The notes under the pieces were generated by a model. That model had not been told where the DNA came from, did no database searches, and worked only from the letters and a program-made list of their open reading frames with translations. This document shows, piece by piece, positions 29,540 to 39,283 of a DNA stretch of 64,000 nt; positions within the stretch are counted from its first letter, which is position 1, and each line of letters begins with the position of its first letter. Source of the stretch: Bacteroidota bacterium. GTDB taxonomy: Bacteria > Bacteroidota > Bacteroidia > AKYH767-A > 2013-40CM-41-45. Made by a program: the position numbers and the translations under genes. The stretch spans positions 123,735-187,734 of the forward strand of contig JADKIH010000010.1 of NCBI GenBank assembly GCA_016721305.1, given 5' to 3'.

Positions 29540-30112
29540 ATGGAATTGGTATTTGCTACAGGAAACCTGCATAAATTGAAGGAAGTGAAAGCTCTTCTTC
29601 CTCCCGAGATTTCGCTTTTAAGTCTCAAAGATCTCGAATGCGAAGAGGATATCCCTGAAACAGGTCATACCATTCAGGAAAATGCTCTCATTAAAGCCCG
29701 ATATATCAGCGATAAGTTCGGGATGAATTGTTTTGCAGACGACACCGGACTTTAAGTTGATGCATTAGGCGGTCGTCCGGGTGTCTACTCAGCCCGTTTT
29801 GCCGGACCTCATGCGCAATCGGAGGACAATATTCTGAAACTCTTAACGGAGCTCAAGGGCTATGATAATCGTAAAGCACGTTTCCGAACTGTTATCGCGA
29901 TGTATCTTGACAGCAAGGAGTATGTTTTCGAAGGTATTATTGAAGGACAAATAACTGAGGATCTGCAAGGCGAAAAGGGCTTTGGCTATGATCCGGTTTT
30001 TCTGCCCGACGGTTATTCCAAAACCTTTGCCGAAATGAGTGAAGCCGAAAAAAATGCCATCAGCCATAGAGCCATAGCGGTTGGGAAATTGGTTGAGTTT
30101 CTCAAGAAGTAA
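29540..30112 (+). pseudogene. rdgB: XTP/dITP diphosphatase (HAM1 family) gene with in-frame TAA
   Basis: The frame starts at ATG 29540 (MELVFATGNLHKLKEVKALL) and has the RdgB/HAM1 pattern throughout: ADDTGL, then VDALGGRPGVYSARFAG, GFGYDPVF and ISHRAIAV near the end. It encodes about 190 codons, with TAA at 29753-29755 (codon 72) where the family has GLEVDAL. A single G to T change from GAA gives this stop. The enzyme removes non-canonical purine nucleotides such as dITP and XTP. The truncated product would lose most of the active site. Like rlmH, the gene may be intact in the organism. Confidence 0.9.
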
Positions 30113-30132
30113 GACTAAGATTTATAAATGCT

Positions 30133-31215
30133 TTATTTTCCTCTCTGTGCTGATTTAGCAGCATAGAAGAATATTCCGAAGATCAGCAGAAAGTAAAGCG
30201 AGAAAAGCAGGGAATAGACGTGCGTCCAGGTCTTGAGGAATTTTTCCATAATCACCACTAACATGAGGCTGATGAGTGTAACAGCCCAAAATACCAAAGC
30301 AACCTGACGATCGCTTAAGCCGAGATAGGCGAGGGCGTGAGTGGTATGATCCTTCCCGCCGACAAACGGACTCTTTCCGCCTGAGATACGATTGATAACG
30401 ACAGTAGTTGTATCAATAATCGGCATGATGAAAACGATCAGTGGTAAAAATAAATTGCGTGCACTGATTAAATCACCAGACGGCGGTTCGGCATTCCACA
30501 AATATCGTATTCCCATTGCTGCAAGAAAGACTCCGAGAAACTGACTTCCCGTATCGCCCATATACATTTTGGAAGGATGCCAGTTGAAAAAAAGAAAACC
30601 GGCCAAGGCTCCCATTACTCCAAGCATTTCCATGAAGTAAACACTGTTGTATTCATGATGGAAGATCATAACAGATAATGCCGATAGTATAATGCTTATT
30701 GAAACCGTAGTTGTGATCGCATCCATGTTGTCGAGCATGTTCAACGAATTCATAATACCAACTACCCAAAAGATGGTGATGATATAGTTCACCGGTTCCA
30801 TGTAGCTGATCGTGATTTCAGTTCCGGTCACGAGTAAAATCACTGCACACGTGATTTGTGTCGATAGCTTTAATAGTGGCTTTGTATTATATGCATCGTC
30901 GGCTAATCCAAGTAAAAACCCAAGCATGCCCGCTAAAAGCATACCGATAAATTGCTTATTCAAAAAGACCTGATTGCTGTCGAAGAATACCGGATAAACA
31001 ATGATGGAAAGCAAAAAGATAATGTAGAATGAAAACCCGCCGACAGCAGGCTTCGATTGTGTTCCCCATCGAATAATGGTATCGTCCTGATTACGGATCC
31101 CAAGTGTTTTTACAAATTTGAGAAAGAGATTATTGATCAAAAACGAAAATAGCACGGACAGTGCTAAGAAAAATCCATAGACAATGTAATAATAGTTTGG
31201 ATTGACTTGTTTCAT
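30133..31215 (-). CDS. Polyprenyl-phosphate sugar-1-phosphate transferase (MraY/WecA/TagO family)
   Basis: A 360-residue protein with about ten helices. Family motifs: GLADDAYNTKPLLKL (the DD pair that binds Mg and UDP-sugar), IMNSLNMLDNMDA (the NxxNxxDxxD loop), FNWHPSKMYMGDTGSQFLG and, near the C-terminus, a short histidine loop (GGKDHTTHALAYLGL). It should start glycan synthesis by moving a sugar-1-phosphate from UDP-sugar to undecaprenyl phosphate. It is the last gene of the leftward operon GT4-wza-wzc-rfbC, which fits a role as the initiating transferase of capsule or EPS synthesis. WecA-like GlcNAc-1-P transfer is the likeliest option. Confidence 0.88.
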   Translation of the reverse strand: MKQVNPNYYYIVYGFFLALSVLFSFLINNLFLKFVKTLGIRNQDDTIIRWGTQSKPAVGGFSFYIIFLLSIIVYPVFFDSNQVFLNKQFIGMLLAGMLGFLLGLADDAYNTKPLLKLSTQITCAVILLVTGTEITISYMEPVNYIITIFWVVGIMNSLNMLDNMDAITTTVSISIILSALSVMIFHHEYNSVYFMEMLGVMGALAGFLFFNWHPSKMYMGDTGSQFLGVFLAAMGIRYLWNAEPPSGDLISARNLFLPLIVFIMPIIDTTTVVINRISGGKSPFVGGKDHTTHALAYLGLSDRQVALVFWAVTLISLMLVVIMEKFLKTWTHVYSLLFSLYFLLIFGIFFYAAKSAQRGK

Positions 31216-31296
31216 TTCAATAGGTCTCCATCTTCCGACTCACAAAAAACGAATTGTGGCCGGGCTGAGCGATAGAATTTGTGTGTAATGTGTTTG

Positions 31297-31848
31297 TTAG
31301 ATATTCGTTTTTGCCAGACAAAATTCCTTAAATGAGGGGAGTATTTTGTCTTTCTCTGAGACGATTGGATTAGTAACCTTCCAGTCGATATTCAGATCTA
31401 CGTCGTTGTAAATTATGCCGCTCTCTGATTGAGGATGGTAGTAATTGGTGACTTTATAAAGAAATACTGTGTCTTCTTCCAATGCGACAAATCCGTGAGC
31501 AAAGCCCGGCGGAATCCAAAGGGAGAGCTGATTCTCCTGATTTAATTCGACAGAATAATGTCGTCCAAATGTCGGTGACCCTGCTCTAAGATCCAGAGCA
31601 ACATCCAGAACCGAACCTCGTGCTACACGAACAAGTTTGCCCTGCTCATATGGAGGATGCTGTAAATGCAAACCGCGGATAACGCCTTTCTTGCTGATCG
31701 ACTGATTATCTTGTACGAAGCGGGCTGTGATACCTATCTCGGCAAGTGCTTTTTCATTGAAGGTCTCAAAGAATGCCCCACGACTGTCGGAGAAAACTCT
31801 CGGTTCAATCAGAAGAACGCCTTCGATCGGTGTTTTGACTACATTCAT
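31297..31848 (-). CDS. rfbC: dTDP-4-dehydrorhamnose 3,5-epimerase
   Basis: A 183-residue RmlC-type cupin enzyme. VFSDSRGAFFETFN, then RFVQDNQSISKKGVIRGLHLQ with the catalytic His in GLHLQ, and LWIPPGFAHGFVALEE are the expected blocks. It epimerises C3 and C5 of dTDP-4-keto-6-deoxyglucose on the way to dTDP-L-rhamnose. The partners rfbA, rfbB and rfbD are absent from the window, so they must lie elsewhere if the pathway is complete. It follows wzc by 4 bp on the same strand and so is part of the capsule/EPS operon. Confidence 0.93.
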   Translation of the reverse strand: MNVVKTPIEGVLLIEPRVFSDSRGAFFETFNEKALAEIGITARFVQDNQSISKKGVIRGLHLQHPPYEQGKLVRVARGSVLDVALDLRAGSPTFGRHYSVELNQENQLSLWIPPGFAHGFVALEEDTVFLYKVTNYYHPQSESGIIYNDVDLNIDWKVTNPIVSEKDKILPSFKEFCLAKTNI

Positions 31849-31852
31849 ACTC

Positions 31853-34283
31853 TTAGTTGATGAAGAATTTCTGTTTGAATTTCTGCCAACGGGTTAATTT
31901 TTTCTTTGAATCTTCATCGTAATATCCATACCCGTAGCCATAGCCGTAACCATATCCGTAACCGTATCCATAACCATAACCGTATCCGTATTTGAATTTG
32001 GTTGTGTCGACACCGTTAAGGACTACCGACAATTTAGAGATTTTATTCTCATCGATGAGCTTGTTCAAATTCTGAATGAACACGCGTTTCGAATAAAGAG
32101 TTCGGATAATATACAATGGGTAATCGGCTCGCTTGATAACTTCAACACCGTCGGTCACAATTCCTACCGGCGGAGTATCGATAATCACGATATCGTACTT
32201 CGTCTTCAGGTAATCGATCAGATCGTGCATCCGCTTACTTAAAATTAACTCGGATGGATTTGGAGGAATAGGACCTGCCGTAATGAAATCGAGATTGGTC
32301 AAATTACTCTTGTTGATACAGTTCTCCGGTGAATCTTTTCCGATGAGAATTGTACTCATACCTTTACTGTTCTCCACGTTGAACCCAAGGTGAATCTTAG
32401 GTTTCCGCATGTCAAGGTCAATGATCAGAACTTTCTTTTCAGAGAAGGCGATGACTCCGGCGAGATTGATGGCCACAAATGTTTTTCCTTCACCGGAAAT
32501 AGTAGAGGTAATGGCAATAACCTTTGGCCCGGATTCACTATTGATGAATTGTAAATTTGTTCGCACCGATCGGAACGATTCGGATATGGCGGATTTAGGA
32601 TTTTTATCGACCAAAAGCTGTGATACAGGAATCTGACTCTTGTATTTCGGAATGATACCCAGCATTGCTGCATCGGTGTACTGATTGATTTCTTCCAATG
32701 AAGTAATCTCGTTATAGAACAAGTAGTGGAAGAAAATGATAAGGAAGCTGATAATAAATCCGATCAATAAACTTCCTGCTATAATCAATCGACGATTCGG
32801 AGAAATAGGAGTGAGAGGAATTCGACCTTTTGTAAAATGATATTGTTGGTGACGATTCCGGCACGGGTGATCGAAAATTCAATTTTCTTTTCAAGAAGCA
32901 GCTGATAAAATTTCTGATTAACCTGATAGAAACGTTCCAAACGTGCCATCTCTGCTTCCTTTCCCGGTAAGCGTGAAAAATCGCCTTCGAATTCGTTGAT
33001 GCGATCGTCGATACTGTTGAGCTTTTCGAGATGCGACTTCTTTGCATTATCAATTGCATTCATCAACATGTTACGCTGACGGCTTATTTCGAGATCAATC
33101 GATTTTATGGCCGAGTTTTCCATCGTAGCACTGAAGCGCATGTTAGCTCTCTTATCTTCGAGTGCCTGAATTCTCTCTACCAGCGATTTGACAAGATCAT
33201 CCGTAAATGTACCTGCCAATAAAGGCAATAATTGATCTACCTTTTGATTGGTACGAACATCTCTGTCGAGACGATTCAAAATGGCACTGCCGAGTTGAAG
33301 TTCTACTCTTTGATCAACAAGTACATTTATATGCTCAAGTACATCTTTAGCATTTTGAACAGGATCGGTAATTTTATTGGCCCTTTTAAATATTTCGAGT
33401 TTTGCTTCCGAATCTTTTAATTCACTGTCAATAGCAGTAATGGTTTCGTTAATGAACTGAAGTGAATTGTTGGCTCCGGCCGATTTACTTTCTTTGTCAT
33501 ATTCGTCGTACTCAGCAGCCATTGTATTTACAAAGTCAGCTGTTTTTGCCGAATTATAATCTTTGAAGCTGATCTTAACCGTTTGCGCAAATTGATTAGT
33601 GACAGTGATTCCGAACTCGTTATAATAACGGTCGATCAGATTTACAGGATTGTTGACGTAAAAATAAAATGGGTCTTGTTTAATCTTACGTTGCTGGATT
33701 TCGATAAGATTATAATCCAGTATACGTACATTTATTCGAGCGCTTTTGAAAGTGTACCATTGACCTATATTAAATATTCCATCAATCTGCTCAGCTCCGG
33801 AAGAAAAGTGCATGTGCACTCTTTGCTCTGACAAAAAGTTAAGGTAAACAGGAACACCATAAAAATTAGAATCGTTCAATTCAAACTGCACTTCAAAAGG
33901 TGTTTGCTTATAAAGCTCGTAGTCAAGAACGTTTCCCTGAGCGTAATAAGTTACATCGAGAGGCATTTGAGCGAGTACACGCCCAACCATCAATTTGGAA
34001 CGCATCAACTCGATATCACCGGCCAGCGAATTTCCTCCGATTCCCATCGCATCATAGATCTGCGGATTCTGCATATTCAATACAGCATTCGCATTATTCA
34101 CCAGACCTATTTTGATTACTGCTTCTGACTGATAGACAGGATGAGTATATCGAAGGTAAAGGAGCGAGCAAGTCAACGAGAAAAAAGGAAGATCAGCAGA
34201 AGGAAAAAGTACTTTCTGACAATGATTCCAAAGAGTTTTAAGTCAAACTCCTCATTTATATGGGAAATCTTCTTCTTAGCCAT
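31853..34283 (-). CDS. wzc: Chain-length regulator and BY-family tyrosine kinase (Wzc); two frameshifts
   Basis: The start is ATG 34283 (MAKKKISHINEEFDLKLF). One added base in the run at 34181-34186 joins the first helix to FSLTCSLLYLRYTHPVYQSE; another at 32828-32831 joins NNIILQKGRIPLTPISPN to the second helix. The repaired protein has 810 residues: Wzz domain, long coiled coil, then the kinase with Walker A ISGEGKTFVAINL, A' VLIIDLDMRKPK and B YDIVIIDTPPVG. The C-terminus carries a Tyr-Gly repeat with more than ten tyrosines, the autophosphorylation cluster. Wzc controls capsule/EPS polymerisation and export through Wza, encoded just upstream. Confidence 0.92.
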
Positions 34284-34285
34284 TA

Positions 34286-35035
34286 CTACAGTTTAAGGTA
34301 AACAGAAAGCAGAATTACACTTCCCATGAGGCTTAACAACGGAACCAGATCCGTCGAAATTCTTTTTGTGAGTTTAGAAGTTCCGTCAACATAAATAATA
34401 TCGTTAGAATAAACTTTCAACTCAGAGTCTCTCAGTCCGGCAAGGGTTGATAGATTGGCTTTGTAAATCTGTGGATTATTTGGATCACCTCTTATTATTT
34501 TGATTTCACTGGCTTTTCCAAGTTCTGAAACGCCGCCTGCCTGAGCAAGAACTTCGTATAATGTTGTATTGTCGTTCTGCAAAGGAACCATAATGCCTTT
34601 CCCGCCGTCGCCTAAGAAAACAAGAACATGTCGGTTAGTGACTTTCAAAACAATGAAGGGTTCATTATAGTATTTAGCATACATCAATTCCAGGGTATCC
34701 TCAGCTTCTTTTATCGTTCGTCCTACTAAAGGCAAACGTCCCAGTACAGGTAGTTTTACGGTGCTGTCTGTTTCTACTAAATACGTGATTGCCTCAGTTC
34801 CTGTATTTAATCCAACTCCGGGTGTGGAGTAGTCGGTAAGATCTACTAATCTGAAACCATTATTGCTGAAAATACGCAAATCCAATCGGTCGCCAACCTG
34901 AATCTTGTAAGTATAGGGTTTGGTTGAATTGGAGTCAACCGCATACGCGAAATCCTTTGGCGTTTTGAACATCCTGTTCGGAGCCAGTCCTGCACAAGAG
35001 GTTAGTGTAAGTAAAATAAAAAGCAGCTTCCGCAT
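34286..35035 (-). CDS. wza: Polysaccharide export outer membrane lipoprotein (Wza)
   Basis: The start at ATG 35035 (MRKLLFILLTLTSCAG) is chosen because it gives a lipoprotein signal with lipobox LTSC; the longer frame adds 19 unrelated residues. About 249 residues. The Poly_export domain begins YKIQVGDRLDLRIFSNNGF, followed by the SLBB-like part FIVLKVTNRHVLVFLGDGG, and a C-terminal hydrophobic helix LVPLLSLMGSVILLSVYL. It forms the outer membrane exit for capsule or EPS. It lies 2 bp before wzc, with which it works. Confidence 0.9.
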   Translation of the reverse strand: MRKLLFILLTLTSCAGLAPNRMFKTPKDFAYAVDSNSTKPYTYKIQVGDRLDLRIFSNNGFRLVDLTDYSTPGVGLNTGTEAITYLVETDSTVKLPVLGRLPLVGRTIKEAEDTLELMYAKYYNEPFIVLKVTNRHVLVFLGDGGKGIMVPLQNDNTTLYEVLAQAGGVSELGKASEIKIIRGDPNNPQIYKANLSTLAGLRDSELKVYSNDIIYVDGTSKLTKRISTDLVPLLSLMGSVILLSVYLKL

Positions 35036-35088
35036 GTCGGTGGTTAGCCAACAAAAATAGGATTTTCTGCCGAATTCTAAATATTTTT

Positions 35089-36288
35089 TCACCGGCCGTA
35101 TTTTTTCTGTAACAAAGTTCTGTAAAGTACCGACATTTCTTTAATCATCCGGGTAAAATGGAACTTTTCTTTAACGAATTCCCATCCCTTTTTTCCAAGA
35201 CTTTCTCTCAGCTCATCTTCTTCGATTAAGCGAAGTAAAGCTGCCGTAAACTGGTCGTAATTATTTGAATCAACGAGCAAGGCTGTTTCATTGCGGGCAA
35301 CAACGTTTTCGATACCGCCAACATTGGTGGTAACGATAGGTTTGTCGCCGGCCTGAGCTTCAATCAGACTCACCGGAGTTCCTTCATTATACGAAGTCAT
35401 CGCAATAATATCCAATCCGGAAACGGCAATGTCGACATCTTTGATCCACGAACAAAAGGTGAATACTGCTTTTTTCGGTCTTTCAGGAAAGTAAGTGTAA
35501 TCAAGTCCTAAACTCTCGGCTTCTCTAAGCAAATGTTCCTTGCTCTCTCCATCACCAATGATAAAAAAGCGAACTTTCTTGGTCGTCTTACCAAGTACCG
35601 TTTTTGCACAATTCAAAAACAAGGTGTGGTTTTTTATGGGGACAAGTCGACCGATAATTCCTACTGCAATCTCATCGTCTTCCAACAAATACTTTTCACG
35701 AAAACTTCTGCGCTTTGAAGCGACGTCTTCCTGAAAACGTGATAAGTCGAATCCGAGTGGAATCATCTTAATCTTTGCCGGAGGTGCTACGGCATAACGA
35801 AATGCAAGGTCTTTCCTCTGACGATCACTGATAGCAATAATGGCCGAACTGCGCTTGCCCAAATATCTTTCAATCGCAAGAAAAATGCGTGTCTTGAGAG
35901 GCGAGAAGTAGCTGTGAAAAACATGCCCATGAAAGGTATGTATGATCACCGGTACGCGTTCTTTCAAAGCGGCTAAACGGCCTAAAGCTCCTGCTTTCGC
36001 CGCATGTGTATGAACAATGTCGGGCTTAAAGTCGCGAATAATCTTTCGGAGTTCTTTATAGGATTGATAATCGCGCAGCGGATGGATAGACCGATGCATG
36101 GCCGGCAGGCTGACGAAATTTAAGCCCATATCGCGAACGATATAATCAGAGCTTTCTTCAGAATCCTGCTTGGTACCGGCAACTAATAGCATTTCATATT
36201 CAGGTGAGAGATATTTTGTCAATATCGCCACATGAAATGCGGGACCTCCAAGATTTAATCGGTTAATAATGCAGAGTACTCGTGGCAC
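35089..36288 (-). CDS. Glycosyltransferase, GT4 family
   Basis: A 399-residue GT-B protein. N-terminal MPRVLCIINRLNLGGPAFHVA, then DIVHTHAAKAGALGRLAAL and IIHTFHGHVFHSYF are hallmarks of GT4 enzymes. The donor site has VGIIGRLVPIKNH and MTSYNEGTPVSLIEAQAGDKPIV with the EGxPxxxxEA motif. It is the first gene of the leftward operon with wza, wzc, rfbC and the MraY-like transferase. It probably adds the second or a later sugar to the lipid-linked unit. The frame is intact. Confidence 0.92.
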   Translation of the reverse strand: MPRVLCIINRLNLGGPAFHVAILTKYLSPEYEMLLVAGTKQDSEESSDYIVRDMGLNFVSLPAMHRSIHPLRDYQSYKELRKIIRDFKPDIVHTHAAKAGALGRLAALKERVPVIIHTFHGHVFHSYFSPLKTRIFLAIERYLGKRSSAIIAISDRQRKDLAFRYAVAPPAKIKMIPLGFDLSRFQEDVASKRRSFREKYLLEDDEIAVGIIGRLVPIKNHTLFLNCAKTVLGKTTKKVRFFIIGDGESKEHLLREAESLGLDYTYFPERPKKAVFTFCSWIKDVDIAVSGLDIIAMTSYNEGTPVSLIEAQAGDKPIVTTNVGGIENVVARNETALLVDSNNYDQFTAALLRLIEEDELRESLGKKGWEFVKEKFHFTRMIKEMSVLYRTLLQKKYGR

Positions 36289-36426
36289 AGTTGAGATATA
36301 ATGGGCACAAATATAGTTTTTGCTTTAAATTCACAACTTCCGATTGGCGAACTTCTTCTTTTTGTGGACTATCGTATCTAAAATGGTGAAGAATGAAGAA
36401 TTTATGTGCTTTCAGATGAACTTTCC

Positions 36427-36455
36427 TTTGGAGTGAGCAAGTTTTTCTATCTTCG
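36427..36455 (+). promoter_or_regulatory. Probable Bacteroidota-type promoter of the FKBP gene
   Basis: TTTG at 36427-36430 and TATCTTCG at 36448-36455 are 17 bp apart, close to the TTTG/TAnnTTTG promoter rule of this phylum. The ATG is only 11 bp after the -7 box, so the transcript would have almost no leader. Confidence 0.5.
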
Positions 36456-36465
36456 CGCGCTAACT

Positions 36466-37170
36466 ATGAAAAAAATGAACAAAAAAGTATTTGCACTGGC
36501 TGTATGCTTCAGTGTAGTCACTCTCTTCTCTTGCCAGGGTCAGAAAGGAAAATCTAATGTAACTCTCAAGAATGCAACGGATTCCGTTTCTTACGGACTG
36601 GGTGTGCTCATCGGCCAGAACATGAAACGTGATGGTCTTGATTCACTTAATTTCGAAACTTTGAAAATTGCTCTTCAAGCTTCTGCTCACGGAGATACTA
36701 ACCTGCTCCTCAATAATATGCAAGCTCAAATGAAGGTTCAGGAATTCGTTGAAAATCAGAAAAAAGCTAAAGGTGCTGCCAATGTAGAAAGAGGTAAAGC
36801 ATTCCTCGAAGCAAATAAAGCAAAACCGGGTGTTACAACTTTGCCTGATGGTCTTCAGTATCAAGTTGTGAAAGAAGGTACGGGCGCTATGCCAACGGCT
36901 GCCGATACAGTGAAAGCTCACTACCATGGAACTACAATCGACGGTAAAGTATTCGATTCTTCAGTTGATCGTGGTGAGCCGGTTGAGTTCCCATTAGGTC
37001 AGGTTATCAAAGGCTGGACAGAAGGTCTTCAACTCATGAAAGTTGGTGCGAAGTATAAATTCTTCATCCCGGCTGACCTCGCTTACGGCGATCGTTCACC
37101 TAGCCCGGCTATCGAAGCGAACTCTGTTCTCGTTTTCGATGTTGAATTGCTCGAAGTTAAAGGAAAATAA
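36466..37170 (+). CDS. FKBP-type peptidyl-prolyl cis-trans isomerase lipoprotein
   Basis: Start at ATG 36466 (MKKMNKKVFALAVCFSV), giving a lipoprotein signal with lipobox LFSC. About 234 residues. The N-terminal part (SVSYGLGVLIGQNMKRDGLD) is the dimerisation domain of FkpA/Mip-like proteins. The C-terminal FKBP domain has VKAHYHGTTIDGKVFDSS, VIKGWTEGLQLMKVGAKY and a closing LVFDVELLEV. It would speed proline isomerisation during folding of envelope proteins. A strong terminator follows at 37202. Confidence 0.92.
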   Translation: MKKMNKKVFALAVCFSVVTLFSCQGQKGKSNVTLKNATDSVSYGLGVLIGQNMKRDGLDSLNFETLKIALQASAHGDTNLLLNNMQAQMKVQEFVENQKKAKGAANVERGKAFLEANKAKPGVTTLPDGLQYQVVKEGTGAMPTAADTVKAHYHGTTIDGKVFDSSVDRGEPVEFPLGQVIKGWTEGLQLMKVGAKYKFFIPADLAYGDRSPSPAIEANSVLVFDVELLEVKGK

Positions 37171-37201
37171 TTCCGGAATAATATTGCCTTTATGGCTTAA
37201 A

Positions 37202-37233
37202 AGAGGGTGTCTGCTTAGACACCCTCTTTTTTT
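37202..37233 (+). terminator. Rho-independent terminator after the FKBP gene
   Basis: A 10-bp stem AGAGGGTGTC / GACACCCTCT with a 6-base loop is followed by a T-run. It lies 31 bp beyond the stop codon. Confidence 0.9.
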
Positions 37234-37301
37234 ATGGCCATAATTTGCTTCCCTCGATTGCTTTTATTACTATTGAATATCAAACCTTTAACTTGTTTTA
37301 A

Positions 37302-38969
37302 ATGAAGAAATTTCAACTCGCATTTTGGCTCTCAATTTTCAACTGTTCTCTTTTGCTTGGACAAAGTAATCCGACAGCCTCACGACCCGACATCACAATT
37401 ACACATGTGATGAATATTCAGTTGCACGTAACACGACTCGCAATGGATCCGATCACCCGGCATTTGTTTTATACAACAAGTGAAGGCAGTATTTATGAAG
37501 TCCATCAGCCGATCGGCACAGCTGCTTATGATAGTTTGGTAGCGGATAGCAATATGCATGGGATCACTTATGTGCAAGGATTGTGTTTCCATGACAGCGT
37601 TATGTATGTTTCCGGAAATACGACGAGCGCTACGCCATTAACACGCGGAGTTATTTCTCGTGGTGTGCTTCAAAGTGATGGAAGCCGTATATGGTCTGAA
37701 GTTGCTCACTCTGACTTGTACGAGACAGCTGATTACTTCGATCATCTCTTTAGTGGAAGTATCATTAACCCAACCGGAGACTCTATTTACGTCTGCAGTG
37801 GCTCTCGCGGTGATCATGGTGAAGTGCAAACACGATACGGCCTTTATCCGAATATCAGAAACAAAGCTCTTACTTCTTGTATCCTTCGGATTCCATTGAA
37901 CGCAAATGCCATGCTGATTCCCGACGATTCACTCGCTCTTGATGCACAAGCTTTGGTACTCTGCCGGGGAATTCGCAACACATACGATTTTGCATACGAT
38001 GGTCAGGGACATTTATTCGGTGTCGAAAATTCGGGCGATCGTGATATGGATGATGAAATGAACTGGATTCGTGCCGACCATCATTATGGATTTCCGTGGA
38101 TGATGGGCAGTACGTTTAATCCTCAGCAATATGCCGGCTTCATTCCTGCCGACGACTCATTGATCAATCATGCGAGTACTTCATGGCAGCAAAGTTTCTT
38201 TTCGAATGATCCCAATTTTCCGCAGCCTCCTCCCGGACTTACGTTTACTTTACCGTGTAAGAACTACGGACCCGATGGCGATTTCTTCAGAGACACAATT
38301 ACAGGTGCTTTTCTTGATGCAAGCGCGCTTGATACTGCTATCTATAGCTTCACAGCGCACCGCTCACCGTTGGGACTAGTGTTCGACAACGACAGCGTGA
38401 TGGATTCGGAGTTCCGTGGTCATGCCTTTGTTTCGTGTTATACCGGTGGCGATACGGCAGTTGCCGGCGCTTCACCGTTGCTTACGCCGTTTCATGATAT
38501 TGGAGAAGATATTCTGCATTTGGAAATTGTGCGAGATACATTGAACGATAATTTTTCTTTTCACGCAACACGCATCGCAGAGGGATTCGGTCATCCGGTC
38601 GATCAGGAAATTGACAGCAATGTGATCTATCTTGTCGAAGTGAGTTACGGGCCTACGGCCTCTTTGTGGGCCATCACAATTCCTTCGCTCAGTCTGAAAG
38701 TAGGGGAGAACGATGCATTGCGAGCAGGTGTATTTCCTAATCCGTGCACAAATGATCTCTTCGTGAAATATGAATTAAAAAATTCAGAGCGATCAGCATT
38801 TTCACTCTATGATCAGCAGGGAAAATGTGTTTATGTTTCCGCACTCTCAGAAGCAATGAATTCAAATCAACTTCATATCGATACTTCATCCTTAACTGCA
38901 GGAATATACATCGGACGACTTCAAAATGGGACTGCTGTCAGCAATTTGAAAATTGTCATCATGCACTAA
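37302..38969 (+). CDS. Secreted GSDH-like beta-propeller protein with T9SS sorting domain
   Basis: A 555-residue protein with signal peptide (MKKFQLAFWLSIFNCSLLLG). The central part resembles the glucose/sorbosone dehydrogenase propeller: LVLCRGIRNTYDFAYDGQGHLFGVENSGDRD, seen here in pieces GIRNTYDFAYDGQGHL and ENSGDRDMDDEMN, then HHYGFPWMMG. The final 80 residues are a T9SS type A domain (VFPNPCTNDLFVKY ... AGIYIGRLQNG). The protein is likely secreted or surface-bound. PQQ binding or oxidation of a sugar is possible but not shown by the sequence. Monocistronic between two terminators. Confidence 0.8.
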   Translation: MKKFQLAFWLSIFNCSLLLGQSNPTASRPDITITHVMNIQLHVTRLAMDPITRHLFYTTSEGSIYEVHQPIGTAAYDSLVADSNMHGITYVQGLCFHDSVMYVSGNTTSATPLTRGVISRGVLQSDGSRIWSEVAHSDLYETADYFDHLFSGSIINPTGDSIYVCSGSRGDHGEVQTRYGLYPNIRNKALTSCILRIPLNANAMLIPDDSLALDAQALVLCRGIRNTYDFAYDGQGHLFGVENSGDRDMDDEMNWIRADHHYGFPWMMGSTFNPQQYAGFIPADDSLINHASTSWQQSFFSNDPNFPQPPPGLTFTLPCKNYGPDGDFFRDTITGAFLDASALDTAIYSFTAHRSPLGLVFDNDSVMDSEFRGHAFVSCYTGGDTAVAGASPLLTPFHDIGEDILHLEIVRDTLNDNFSFHATRIAEGFGHPVDQEIDSNVIYLVEVSYGPTASLWAITIPSLSLKVGENDALRAGVFPNPCTNDLFVKYELKNSERSAFSLYDQQGKCVYVSALSEAMNSNQLHIDTSSLTAGIYIGRLQNGTAVSNLKIVIMH

Positions 38970-38992
38970 CAGAAACACACCGTTTATGACCA

Positions 38993-39019
38993 GGGAAGCT
39001 TCGAGCTTCCCTTTTTTTT
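38993..39019 (+). terminator. Rho-independent terminator after the GSDH-like gene
   Basis: GGGAAGCT-TCG-AGCTTCCC followed by eight T residues, 24 bp after the stop codon. Confidence 0.9.
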
Positions 39020-39187
39020 GCCTGAACTTGTCCAATTCCGGGTTATTGACTGCCTGATTTCAACCTTTCCTAACTAGGATTTTACTCATTTTTCGGCCCC
39101 GAGCCGAATTTCATAAAAATTTATCGAAAATTTATTAGCTGAAATTCAGGTTATTATGAATATTTTTAGAAAAATATGGTACTATGT

Positions 39188-39220
39188 ATTGCATAATACC
39201 TTCCTATGACCATATCTTTG
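39188..39220 (+). promoter_or_regulatory. Possible promoter of the GIN-domain gene
   Basis: ATTG (39188-39191) and TATCTTTG (39213-39220) are 21 bp apart and agree with the Bacteroidota consensus; the ATG follows 63 bp later. The interval 39020-39283 has no gene and is AT-rich. Confidence 0.45.
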
Positions 39221-39283
39221 TATCACCATACAGAAGGTTATACATAGTTCTAAAAATAATCACAAGTCCAAAACGCAATACAC

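Noticed and set aside
8097..29755. Stop codon reassignment or selenocysteine/pyrrolysine use
   Set aside because: Three different stops (TAG, TAA, TGA) interrupt genes, while all three also end normal genes; no recoding element is visible.
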